Shown here: piece by piece, positions 14,285-26,095 of the stretch
How positions within the stretch are numbered: the first letter of the stretch is position 1
Layout of the letters: each line of letters begins with the position of its first letter
NCBI GenBank assembly: GCA_013398015.1
Contig: VZRR01011463.1
Location: 766,036-830,035 of the forward strand
Direction: 5' to 3'
Source: Oreocharis arfaki
Lineage: Eukaryota; Chordata; Aves; Passeriformes; Paramythiidae
DNA length: 64,000 nucleotides
Program-made: the position numbers and the translations under genes
Notes under the pieces: model-generated
Told to the model about the DNA's origin: nothing
What the model saw: only the letters and a program-made list of their open reading frames with translations
Databases searched by the model: none

Positions 14285-14610
14285 TGCCCAGCGCAGCAGC
14301 CCTGGTGTGTGACTCACCATGGTGTGTGCTCGAGGCAGGGCAGAGCTGGGTGATGTTTGCTGGCACCCTGCAGCAGCCTTGGCTCGAGCAGCACATTGCC
14401 TCACTCCGCCAGGGCACGCTCCCCGGGCACACACAGCCCCTGCCAACCCTTCCAGCAGCTCCTCGGGCCCTCCCTTGGGCGCTGGTGCTCGTGTCTGTTG
14501 CGATGGGACAAAATGGCAGGGGAAGAAAGAGAAGAGGCTCCTAACCGCAATGGGGGCTTTACTGGAAATCAAGCTGCTAAAAAAATTCACAGGCCATGTG
14601 TCACGTTCCT
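14285..14610. other. CpG-rich, GC-rich patch
   Basis: About a dozen CpG dinucleotides occur in about 330 bases by my count, with clearly higher GC than the AT-rich, CpG-poor flanks. Because stops are rare in GC-rich DNA, frames stay open on both strands (a 146-codon frame on the minus strand at 14150-14590 and three on the plus strand), so open frames here are weak evidence of coding. It could be a small promoter or enhancer, a first exon of a non-coding transcript, or a GC-rich repeat I do not recognise. Confidence 0.5.
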
Positions 14611-15284
14611 ATGCTGAGGGATAAGAATGACCAAGGCAAAATTATTAAATGATATAACTCTGTGACTGTTTTAATTTGTAATTTTTTCAGATTCTCATCT
14701 GTCAAAGACTCTCTCACCTAAGGGCAGGGTGTATATCTGTTGAAAATATCATGTTTTAATGTTCTCTATTTGCTTTTCAGTAAGCTCAAATATCACTGTA
14801 GCTTTGTTCTAATAGAAGACTGCAATTGTGAAAAAGGATCTGAAGGACAGTATCAGATGAGAACTACAACACAGAATAGGAGATGATTTCAAGGAAATCC
14901 CTTGAATTTTAATTCATTGGCCTTTTAAAGTTTTAATAGTAATGTTGTAGAGCAGTAAGAAAATCTTTTTAATAGGTGCTTTCTGATATTTAGATACTTA
15001 GATGAGGCAGTTCTTTTTTTACAGAACCATGGTTCCTGACAGAGACACCTTAGCAACCTTAGTAAGTGTTCTAGCTCCTCTTATTAATATTTTCAGAAAA
15101 GAATATGAGAATTACAAACTGTGTGATTTTGCCCAATAAATTTCAGTGCCAGTTTGGAGAAATCATTTTTAAGGGCTGCAGGGCAGTTTAATTCTACAAC
15201 ACAGATTTTTACTCCCATACAAAGACTGCTAGCTAAGCTAACAATTGTAGTAACTTTTTTGCAATGTGGACACCTGTTCAGTAC

Positions 15285-15425
15285 AAACTGAAGTAAGGCA
15301 GGCTACTCATTTCACATAAACCACCAGCTGTTAGATGGTACCAGGATTCGGTGACTACTGACCTGGGATAGATTTGAACTGGTGACCCAGGAGTGGAAGA
15401 CTGTATATCCAATTACGAATCCACA
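15285..15425 (-). repeat. Possible ancient tRNA-like SINE fragment
   Basis: Read on the minus strand, the segment contains 'CCTGGGTCACCAGTTCAAATC', close to an RNA polymerase III B-box (GGTTCRANYCC), followed by 'CCCAGGTCAGTAGTCACCGA'. The look is that of an old tRNA-derived SINE or conserved repeat. I cannot assign a family, no folded tRNA can be drawn, and the resemblance may be accidental. Confidence 0.22.
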
Positions 15426-16526
15426 TTTAAAAAACTCAACCTTTTTAACTGCATTTTAATCTCAAAGATCTCAGTTTTAATGAATGGCCTCATTTCAATG
15501 AAATGCAGGCGTATCTAGGAACTTTGCTCTTTCTCATTGTGGATTTAATTGCACGTGGACTTGGTTGCTATATAATGAAAGAGGGTATTTCTTGACTTGC
15601 TCACTGGCTCACCATACATATAATAAGAATGTACAAGTCTTTAAAATCTGTTCCTAGAATAGAATGGGATTTACAATTTCTTTGCTGCATATGAGTACCA
15701 CTTAAAAAGAAGGTATTTAAGCAAAATTGAGGTACATTCAGCAGTTCTGAGCTCTTGGAGGACATGGGGTCGGATAGTAAGTACTAGCAGATGGTTTTCA
15801 TTAAATATGCAGAACCAAAAGCCTAACTACCTTTAAAAGCTAGAAACAAGTTGACCTGGAGAGCAGAGAAACAGTTTGAGAAACACGGAACTGAAAGAAA
15901 CTGTAACATTTAAGAAGTCTGGACTGATGGCCCTGTGCTCCTGGTTTCTGCCGTAAAAGAAACACAGCAGCTGCACTGTATAGGATGACTCCATTTACTG
16001 GAGAAGGATGGAGAAGAAGGAAAACCAGAAGAGAATAGTGGGAAATACAAACAGCTTTGCACTAGTAGTGAAGGTCTAAATGTTGAAGGTGTATTTATTT
16101 ATCTATTTATAACTGAAGTTGCATCACATACCACTCTACTCAGCTTGCTAGATTTTAAGCTAGCTTGATCATCTTTTGTGAAGCCTAGACATAACCTAAG
16201 CCTTGTGCAAAGTGTTCTGGCTGCACTTTAACTTAGGTAGTTCCAGAACAAAGGTAAAGAAAGACAGGAGACTTCAAGTCTGATTTTGAGTCCAGAAGAG
16301 CACAGAAGTGAGAACACTTTTGTAAACACAGAAAACCACACCTGAGATGGCAGAATTACAGGTTTACTGAACATAAGGTCTTCGCAACTGTTCTGAGCTG
16401 ACTGACAGTGAAGGTGGTCAGGCAGGCCTAAAAACGACCTACAAGGAAAACAGCAGCAGAGGAGAAGCTATCGCAGCAGACAGCAGCAGATGTGAGAGCA
16501 ATAAAACCGAATATCACAAAATAAAG

Positions 16527-16557
16527 CCCCCCCCACCCCAAAAGAAACCCCAAACCC
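16527..16557 (-). other. Potential G-quadruplex (minus strand)
   Basis: The plus strand has C runs of 8, 4, 4 and 3 separated by 1, 8 and 3 bases, so the minus strand has at least four G runs able to form a quadruplex. The single 8-base loop is long, but the 8-base run can supply two tracts. No promoter or gene is visible nearby. Confidence 0.45.
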
Positions 16558-17460
16558 ACAGACTTTCCACACACAGAGAGCAACCCATGCATCCCAGTGC
16601 TTGAGGAATAAGTCAAAATCACTTGTTATAAACATTTCTTCAATACAATACAAAATGCACAATGCATTATGCACAGAAGAAAAAAATTAGCAGTCATTGA
16701 ATTTGGATATGCTGGGGATGGAAAAGTACTACCAGAACTGCTTCTTACGGAAAACACTTAAACAGCACCAACGTGCGTCTAAGACTGGGAGTTTTCAATG
16801 AGACATACACCTGCAAAAGGAAGTTATGGGATTGCTCAGAGGAAAAGTTTTCAGTTAGCCATTAACCACAAAGCAATGTGAAAAGTCTGTGAAAAAAACT
16901 GTAGGCTCACCCTCCTTGATTCTTTCAATATCCTTTACATTTACAGCATCCCACAAATGTTAATGACTGCCATAAATCACAGGGTTTTTACTTGGATTAA
17001 AAAAAATAACAAACCAGTATTGATGTGTATTCTGACCCATTTAAGCATAACTCCAAAGATTCTCTATATCTTGAGGCAGATATAGTGGGAGAAACTTGCA
17101 TATTCATTGTGCAAAATCATTAGGTTTTCTGTAAAGCACGGATTAAAAATCACTAGCTATTGCCAAGGAGCCTGGGTCTAACCTATCTGCATAAAGCTTG
17201 CATGGTAAGTCTATGCAAAAATCACTTACTCTCACTACATTGCCCTTCTGGTGGCTTCACTGAAGTAAAAATAGTACTGATTTGGTCTTGTCAGAGCCAC
17301 AAACAGATGTGAGGTGAAAGCCAGCCAGGCCAGCTAGTAAACTCACTGAATTGTATGAGTGTCTTTTAATATCAGAAATAAGAGGTAGATTATAATTCAA
17401 AAGTAAGACTGCAAGGTTATTAAAAGATGAAAATATGCTGACTGATTCACAGGCACAGAA

Positions 17461-17500
17461 ACACACACAGACACACAAATATACATACACATAGATACAC
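17461..17500 (+). repeat. Interrupted (CA)n simple repeat
   Basis: A CA-rich stretch interrupted by G, AA and AT units. It is an ordinary degenerate microsatellite; open frames across it on the opposite strand (Val/Cys-rich) are artefacts of the repeat. Confidence 0.8.
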
Positions 17501-17929
17501 TCTGAAGCACAAAAATAAACGTGCCAAAGCACCTGACTCCACACATTGTCTGCAGCCTATTTTCCTGCAAATGTGTTTCCTCCTTGCAGAGCCTGGCAAG
17601 TAGACTACAGAAAAAAAAGGCTTTGTAAATTTCTCAAGGTAATGAAAGAAATCTTAATCCATACAGTTCCTTTCAGATAGGAAAATTCCCATTCGAAATG
17701 ACAACTTGCATCACGCTGAGGCAATTTACAGGTGACAGGATACTGTATTAGCTCCCCAAGGAGTATAATAAGTTAAACTGCAATTCGGTCTTAACTTATC
17801 AGCCAACTGCTGTAAAGGGAATAAAAGGACAAGCCAAGTAAAAGTAAAACTGCACTCAAGAGGGGAGCTGCAGGATCAGAAGCAGCATACGGTGCACCAG
17901 AACTGGGAGCACACAGCCAGCTCTCACTT

Positions 17930-18200
17930 CAGGTCCTAAGCGAGTCCTGTCTGGGGCTGACCATGTGACCGTGGGACTGGCAATCAGTGACAGGATTTGT
18001 GCTCCCACCCACGCTGACAGCACTCCCGCCCACCTGCTCACCAGCTCCCGCTGCCCCTACATGGCCACCTCAGCACACCTCGCACAGGGCAGCACGATGC
18101 GGTTCTGCAGCACGGTTCTAACGCTGCTGTTGCAGGCTCCCACACCGGTTTGCTCAGGATTTGACCTTACAAACTATGAATACTTGTTGGAAAGCTACGT
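17930..18200. other. CpG-rich, GC-rich patch
   Basis: About a dozen CpG dinucleotides in about 260 bases, again contrasting with AT-rich flanks. A frame of 82 codons is open on the plus strand at 17965-18213 but matches no family I know. It could be a regulatory element, an unrecognised exon or a GC-rich repeat relic. Confidence 0.4.
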
Positions 18201-21200
18201 TCCTAAAACATGATGATAGGCGCACATATGATACAGGGAATTAGGGATTAGGGATCATCTAATCAACCTCGGGAAGATGACCCAAAATCTTGAGCTTCTT
18301 TTTCCTCCCACCATATGCTTCTATCAGTCAGAAGCTTAAACAAAACCAACGTGAACTTAAGCATCTCAGATACAAGTGCATAAACAAGCAGTATTTTGAT
18401 TTTTTTCTTTTAAATCACACTTATAATATACTATTTACTCTTTGTATGCTCAACAATACCGTGTGGTTAATATCCTCTTTTAAGGTCTATTACTGAAATC
18501 AAATATTGCCATAAAGATATTAAGATGAATACACCACATTTGGTTACATGGATAGTACAAATCTGTAAAACCAAGTGTTGTTAATGGCATGATTTAGCAA
18601 AGTTTTTAAATAATTATATTTAAATCTTCAAGAGGTCAGAGTCTCAAAATCAACTAAAAACCAAAACTATGGGCAGTCTGAATTACTGTTATTTTCTCTC
18701 CACACCATGTTTATGCCAAATATGAAGCAACTGCTAAAAATATTTAAGAATAATTTAAGAAACTCTCTCAGGTGAGAGTAAAACTCATTCAGTTTACATT
18801 GTTGTTTCAGCTTTTAACCACAGGTCCTGCCACTGTCTGTATGTTCCTGTAAGTCTGAACCCTGTCCATCGGCACAATCCAGCCACATTTCCTATAATTA
18901 GAAGGGTGGTCATTTGCTAACCCAGTGTCGACTTGCACTCTGGGCCAGTAGTGAAGCAAGAGGAGACATGTGACCTTTCCACTGACCTGAATGAAGAGGT
19001 GATGACCTCTGAAGTCCAGCCCATAAAGGAAAGGTGACACTGTAAAATGGTCATTATGATTAATGGTTTTCTCAGGCTAGGCCAAATGAGTAATTGCTCA
19101 ATCAAAAAATCCTTAGGCCCTAAACACTTAGTTTTATTACCTGTAGATATCAGATATCTTTTCAACTTCCAATCCTCTTCGCTCTAGCTGGGAATTACAT
19201 GGAAACATTTCTCATTGTATTTTAGCAACTCAAATTAAACTTTTTGGATTAAAGGTATACATGATTAAAATACAACCCACCTGCAAAGCAAAGGTGACTT
19301 TCAAAGCTCTCCGTTACTCTAAACTTTGGGTTCCAGCTAGTGAGCTTTGCTTGTAGCATCCCAGTATTGCTTGCAAAAATTTGGATTCCAAGGAAGATGT
19401 TTCAGAAAAAGAGATAATTAACAAGCTGTAATTGTTAGAAAATTAAGCACACTTTCTCAAGTTGTTCTCGAGTGAGACAATTGTCTCTTATAGTTTTGAA
19501 GGCATTAGCAATCTGTTCTGTCAGCCCAGAATGTTCACTGTGCCAAAAATTGAACAATTCAACATTACGAATTACCAACCTTTATTCTAACACACCACAG
19601 GCAAAGTTTATATGTATTGTTGCTCACAAGTTCACAACTCAGGAAAGCAGTCAGTAACTTCTTGACAGGACATTGCTACCATTACCATCATGTGACAGTT
19701 GTTGGCAAAACCACCCTGTTCCCTTTCATAACTTCTCTAATCTGTGAAGGGATGGCAAACTTAAGAGATAAAGACCCAAATATCCTAGTAAAGCACTGGT
19801 TTTTTCCTAGTCCCCAGAAGTTAACATCACCAATAACTGCAATTAACTGCAGAAGTTACGTAATGTGCTGGTGAACAGAAGACACTTAACTCCTAAAGCT
19901 GAAACCACAGGGCACTAAATTTGTGTGAGGGGCTGTACTTCACATCTGCTGTATTTCAGTGCAACTGACTTCAGAATCACATCTGACTCATTCATGTTCT
20001 CAATTACTTCAGCATCTTTTTCAGCAAGGAGGATGGGAAGAGCACCTGTCAGCCTTCAGGGAACACTGGGTCACAGGATAATTGCATATTAAATGGTTTC
20101 ATGGCCTAGGATAAGGTCAGGGATTCTGCCATTTATGGAACAATATAACTGTTGTCAGAAAGCATATCCTGTAACAAGAATCCCATACTCAACTTAGTGC
20201 CCATATGCAAATACCTCCAAAATACCCTTCCTTTTTTAGCAGCTCATTATAAGGGATAAAACCCTAAAGAACCAAAAACAAACAAACAAAAAAGGGCAAA
20301 ATCTGTTAAGAATTCCAGAAATACTAGGCAGAAAATCTCTGGAACTGCTGGAGAAATTACTATGACTGGGCACCTGCTATTCACTTACCTAACAGTCAAA
20401 TAATTTTTCCCACCTTTTTTTTTTTTAAGACAGAGAGGCCACCAGTTTAATACCCTTCAGCATATATCCATGGAGATAGCTGAGTGAGCAATTGCACAAC
20501 TTAATTTAAAAAAGGTTACCTGGAGAGTTTAATGGAGAATCCATACACTGCAAAAGTGAGAACATGGAATCACGAAATACTGCATTCAGTCCAAGAATTC
20601 AGTATTTCATTTCCTATGAGGCCAGTGATTAAATTCTCTCAGAAAAATGCTAAGCAGTCTACAAAAGCAAAGCTTAGCCGATCACTCAGGACAGACTGGG
20701 CTGGGATAAAGGTTGACAATAGTATGTACAATAAAAAAGAGTTTATCCATTTTATTTTTTAGTTTTATTTAATCTTGAGTGGTACTTACTGGTAACGCCA
20801 GGAGACATCCTACAGTCTTCTAACTAAAAGCAATTAATAACAAAGAAGTTCTTTGGAAAGGAAAGCGACATTTAGAAATCCGAACCCGTAAAATGCTAAT
20901 GCAACTGCAGTGTCTTTATGCATAATCACTCAAACTAAAAATGAAAATACTCAAGTGCAAATGTTTGCTTGCTCTTATATGCAGTTAAAAATAGCCATTT
21001 CTTTCCTGTTAGAAAGATTTATTCATTATATGATTTTTTTTTTCCTAAAAATCAGCTTTTTGTCTCTTTTTATCTTCAGGCAATCTTTGCTTAAAAGGTT
21101 CCTCTTTAGGACTGCTGCCCTTATCAACTGCTCTCTCTTCTCTATCTTGTCAGCCTTTATAAAAGTTTAAACTCCTGACATTTTCTGCTTCTTCTTTGCA

Positions 21201-24200
21201 TCTGTAGTTCCAAACCTGTCTATATGAATTGGCTCACATATTGGATTAAAACTGCTCCATAAAAACTGGCTTCAGACTGAAAAAGAACGTCAGAATTGCT
21301 TTCAACTGCTATGAGTCATTATTCAGTACTGTTTTTCAGTCACCTGGTTTCTTAGTTTCGGTGGATTGAGTTCCCATTCCCCATTACAAAGTCCTAAAAC
21401 CTTCTAAATTTTTCTCCTCAGGCTGCAACAGAAGGACTGGAGGTAGTAGAAAACACATCTTGCTCTACTTTCACTAGCACCATCAGCTAGTCCTCATTTT
21501 TCATGAAACATTGCATTATATGATGTTTTGTTCCTCCTTCCCCTCTAACTCTTCTAGGTGGGGCACTTACGGCTCATTTTGTTAATCGGCTCAGTTCTAT
21601 TGATACGGCAGCAGATAAATTTAACTATTACCATGAAGGACAAACACCAGCTATAAATTTATGGTTATAAATCTGTTGTTCTCCCTGTATCACATCCTTC
21701 CTTCCCAACCCCCACTAAGTTTTAGGTACAAAACGTTCCAAGAACTGCTGACATGCAGACACTTTCAGATGCATCCATCTAAGCTGGCATCTGGCTAAAA
21801 GCACCCTCACCCCTCTAAGTTTTTACTTTTACAATAATAGAAATAGCATCTCAAACCAAAATTATTCAAGTTCTTAGACACTTCTGTCCTCCCAAGACTG
21901 TTCTCAGTCAGGTCAGTAAAAATTCTCACAGCTCCCAAAGTTCATACAAACCTTAAGAAAGATGTATGTGTTTAATCCCGCTAGTGACGCTCACCATCAT
22001 TCTCTCTATCTCCCCCAAGAACTGAGATCTCACTTCTAATTTTGTAACTGTTTCAAGCCCACTTCCATTAGACAGATCAAATAGGCCGAATGAGTTACAC
22101 CTCCAGCATTCCCACAACATAGATCCAACACAATATCCAGTTCTACATTCACATGGTCATCTGACTTGTTCCCTTGTTGTCCTTTTTAGGACATCACCTT
22201 ATATTTCCCTGATAAAGTAAGTTCTATAAAAAAATGAGATCATTTGCACTATTACAGCAATCAATACCCTATGCAGAACTTTCACAGACATAAATGAGCA
22301 ATGCAAAGCTCTAATCAGTAAATAAGCCTCTTGAAAGTAAAAGTAAAGCCTAAGTAAGATAAAGATTTATTGCAGAACAGGCTCAGTCATATCTCTTCAA
22401 AGGTTTCAATCTATCTATTAGATATTTGCTTTGAATGTCTGCTGAGCATAAGAGCCATTCATAATGGTAAGGGATTTGTTAGAGAAAATACGCTGGTGCC
22501 ATTTTGACAGCCTCTAGTAGACAGACAGTTTTGACAGTATTCCATGTGAAACTTTACTTGCTGGATGGCAGAGCAGTACTTAATCATGAGTTATATCAAT
22601 CCATTCAAATTTGACATGTTTACCAACAGAGAGCAGTCTCAGCTGCTGGGAACACAGAGCCCAACCATGGAATTAGATTTTTAATGCTTCTGAAACTGCC
22701 ACAATCACTGCTCTGGTTCTGATTTTTACATTTTCACTACAAATACTGGACATAACCTGAATGTCTCACAGCATTTTAAAAATTCAATGTATTATTAAAG
22801 AGCTGAAGTCAGATTTCAGTTATTTTACTCCTTCAGTTACATATACATTTTCTCTCTAGAAAGAGCAATCAAGTAGTACAGGAGGAAAAAAAAAGACTTT
22901 CTCTTCCTTTCTGTCTACTATTTCTCCCCCTCCAAAGCCCTGGAGACTGAGCATATTACTTAATTGATTTAAGCCTGCTATATCCATCTTTTCAACTCAC
23001 AGTGCACCAACCAGGAGAGAAATTCAAATTTGGGTGAAACAGCGATGAAATACAATGTCTGACAGCACTAGATTATTTATTCTCTTTTCATCTTATTCTG
23101 CTTGGGTGGGGGTAGGAGAAGAATTCTGCAAAATAAAAGAAAAGAAAAGTGAAGGGAGGGAAGCTCATATTATGATCTCTCTAGGACAATCACCATTTTC
23201 TTATGCCATGTTCACACCATGACTGACAAAAGTTCTGCCAGCCTTTGACTGGAGTTTCTAGGCACTCCTACACCACAAAAAAAATTATTTGGACTACTAG
23301 TGATTATCCGCAACCAACTGAATGGTAACTTTTTACCATTTCAAGAGAGCCTGTGTGACATACCCCTGGATGCAGTGCCTCCTCAGGCTGGATGTAAAGA
23401 GGTAGTAAATCTGACTCTAATTCTTTATTACAATATAATACAAAAACGTATGTATGCACAAATTGATGCAGCTGGGAGGGGGCAAAAAAATAATCAAAGA
23501 GAGTGAAATTGTTTCTTGGGAATGACTGCTGGCATAATTCTAAAATACACTTTATTTATATTAAGTTCCAAGCTGTGCTAAAGAGTTTCAGTAGCATATA
23601 TTTTATTCCCTGTTGGTAACAAATGTGTTTCACTTGGCACCACCACTATGTCAATTGCCACAGCCTCCATCCATCCATCACTAGCTGATTTCCAAAACCT
23701 GAAAGATTTTCTTTTAGATACAGCTGTAACTCATTAGCCTCTTTTTGCCAATCTTGTCGCACTGCACTTCTTTAGTTCCTACACAGACACACCTTTCTCA
23801 CTGAATGACAGACTATTTTTGTGCCTTGGTTTTGACACTAAAGTCAGTAAAATTAGAGTACCATAAGTATGCTCACTGTAATTCTGTTATCCTTTCTGTT
23901 TCTGGCTCTCAACTGAATTACTAAGCTCTAGTTTACCAATATGCTTGTCCTCTTGAATTTATTCGGGGGTTTTTTTGCAAAGGGGAGGGGAAATTGGTAT
24001 AGTGATCTTTCACATTCAGTAGTCTCTTCTCAATGTACATCAGAGACCAGTCTGCACCGCTTTATTATGAGTTTACTGGTTGGTCCTTGGAGTTACCAGC
24101 CTTGTACTAAGGAACACATGCCATGTACCGTCTACTAGGCAGGGACAAACATCAAAGACTTAATTTACTGAACACATTCTACCTCTGTTGGAAAAAAAGT

Positions 24201-24689
24201 TAGGTCTAAATTAATCCTGAAAACAGGGATGACAAAGCCCCAGTCATAAATACTGAATGGGGCACTGTTCATGGACCATAAACAGTCCAGGATTTTAATC
24301 TTTATAGAAAGACCAGGAGTCTCAAGTCCTGAGGAACCTTTTGTCTGGAGAATTAAGCAAAGATTTATACGCCCTTTCTTGAACTAATTTATAACTTACA
24401 GCCAAACACAAGAAAAAGTCCCATTCCAACCCTCAGGATCTCAAAAAACATCCAAGAAATGCTGGGAGGTTTTGTAACATCTATGAAATACATATAATTC
24501 TGTGATATCATGGAATAAAGGCTTAACAGGCACTCATTTAGAACTAAAAATGTAATTATTCCATTGGGAATTAAACCACAGCAAATTAAATACAACTAAA
24601 TACTCTCTCTGAAGCTCTTGTTAAAGCTTTTTCTGTCTCCACCACCATGTAATTCTTCTCATTCTCTTTTCCCATGGAGCCATTCAGCT

Positions 24690-24945
24690 GTACAGATGTA
24701 GAGATGACACACAGGGCTCGGGAAAGCTGGCTGAGATCATCCTATGTTGCAACCTTTCAGTTTATTGACCTGAAGAAGCAAGAATGAGCCCTGGAATGTT
24801 CAGCACCCCGCCAGAGGATGTTCCTACCTGGCAGGTTCCTGGTCTATAAAGGTTATACCCTACTGGGGTAAAAGAGGTCAGGACAACAATAAACACTTCC
24901 TTCGTCTTCCAAAGCCAGAGCAGCTACATGCTGCCTCTAGCTTGG
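24690..24945 (+). mobile_element. Possible degraded LTR-like segment
   Basis: This has the layout of a retroviral U3-R region: a TATA-box-like 'CTATAAAGG' near 24843 and an 'AATAAA' signal near 24888, about 45 bases apart, followed by a C/T-rich stretch. I do not recognise the sequence, and I cannot define the TG...CA ends or a target-site duplication. It lies about 550 bases from a clear CR1 tail and an LTR, so the region tolerates insertions. A chance combination of motifs is quite possible. Confidence 0.25.
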
Positions 24946-25487
24946 TATCTAAAGAAAAGTAAAAACCAAGTTCATAAATCAGAGCTTTTTCAGAAACATG
25001 CTGCCACATGAGCAATCATTTTGCACTGCAAACTTGTCTGCAAAGTGCAGCTTAGAAGCCAAGTGATCCTCAAAATGACAATAGTATTTCTTAAAGTTTT
25101 GTGCAGTGGCTGGAGCATTAGAGTCTCGAGTGACAAGCAGAATAAAATAGTGAGTGCCTGCAAGTCAGTCTTGTCACTCTTGTCAGCTCATGCATGAGGG
25201 TCTGTAAGACCACATAACTTTCTTAAGGTGAAACACTTCTCTTGAGTTATGAATCCTTCTGTCACCAGTAAAACAGTAAAGCTAAGAGTAATACAATGCC
25301 AAAACCACTTACTTTACAATATATGTACAATAACAAAAACCTCTGTCCCCTCTGACAAAAACCCCTCTTCCTTCACCCTCTATGACTTGCTCACAAAATA
25401 GGTGTACACTAGCAATACCAAAAAAAGTACTGAAGACAACTCTATTCCCTACTGCCTATTTCCCTCCAGTTTTCCAGGAGGCAATTT

Positions 25488-25535
25488 CACAGAACCAATT
25501 AGGTTGGAAAAGACCTCTGAGATCACCAAGCACAA
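25488..25535 (-). mobile_element. CR1 LINE terminal tail (about 45 bp)
   Basis: The complement of the CR1 3' end is visible: 'CACAGAACCAATT', then 'AGGTTGGAAAAGACCTCTGA', then 'GATCACCAAG', as in many bird CR1 copies. Only the last 45-50 bases remain. Next on the right comes sequence belonging to an LTR, so the CR1 was either very short on arrival or was cut by a later insertion. Confidence 0.7.
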
Positions 25536-25584
25536 ATACAGTGAACTAAGTCAATTACATAGAATTGAGCATAGGCCAAATTTA

Positions 25585-26095
25585 GAGGAGGAGGTGCTCC
25601 AGGCATCAGAACAGACGTCTACACAGCAGCCCACGGAGGAACCCCACACCCAGAGAGCAGGGGCGTATTTTCCTGAAGGAAACAGCCCCTGGAGAGGACC
25701 CATGCTGGCACTGTAGAAAAGTGTGAAGGAAGGAACAAGAGAAAAGAACTCCTATGTGCTGATTATATCCCCTCCTAAATCCCACTTGTGCCACTTGGGC
25801 CAGGCAAAGGAGTGCGGCATAAAGGACTGAAGTTGTTTGAACTGGGGAACAGGAGGAGATAGTTAACACTTATTTGATTCTTACTACCCCAATCGAATTT
25901 AATTGGCAAACAGTTAATTATCCCCAAGGCAAATCCTTTTTTGCCCACAATGGTAAGTTTTAAGAAATCCCCCTGCCTTTATCTTGAACCACAAGTTTTC
26001 TGATTTCTGCTTTTTTGCTGGTTTTCCCATCCAACTGAGGCATGGAGAGTGTGGCTATGCGGGAATTTCTCTGCTAACTCACCACAACCGGTAAT
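25585..26095 (+). mobile_element. Degraded avian ERV LTR (solo-like)
   Basis: The segment follows a widespread avian LTR in order. First comes a 'GGAGGTGCTCCAGGCATCAG' start, then repeated 'GGAG...ACCCATGCTGG' units with 'GTAGAAAAGTGTGAAGGAAG', then 'TTTAATTGGCAAACAGTTAATT', 'CCCCAAGGCAAATCC' and 'TTTTTTGCCCACAATGGTAA'. It continues through 'CTTTATCTTGAACCACAAG' and ends with a 'CCAACTGAGG...GGAGAGTGTGGCT' block and a 'CACCACAAC'-type end. Many substitutions and gaps separate it from the form I remember, so it is old. No gag, pol or env sequence flanks it. Family assignment (ERVL-like) is from memory and not firm. Confidence 0.7.

Larger units (their letters stand above)
11101..24689. other. 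Non-genic stretch
   Basis: I see no supported gene. The sequence is AT-rich with scattered short open frames that look random. Items inside it are listed separately: CpG-richer patches at 14285-14610 and 17930-18200, a possible tRNA-like segment at 15285-15425, a C-run cluster at 16527-16557 and a CA-rich tract at 17461-17500. A TAAT-rich block at about 12860-13060 could be a conserved non-coding element, but only alignment can show that. Confidence 0.55.

Noticed and set aside
14150..14590. 146-codon minus-strand frame
   Set aside because: It lies in a GC-rich patch where several frames on both strands are open together; the translation shows no recognisable motif.
17257..17544. Cys/Val-rich 95-codon minus-strand frame
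   Set aside because: The striking composition comes from translating the interrupted CA repeat at 17461-17500.
18239..18254. Two TTAGGGA units resembling telomeric repeat
   Set aside because: Only two units and the extra A breaks the TTAGGG period; too short to call an interstitial telomeric site.
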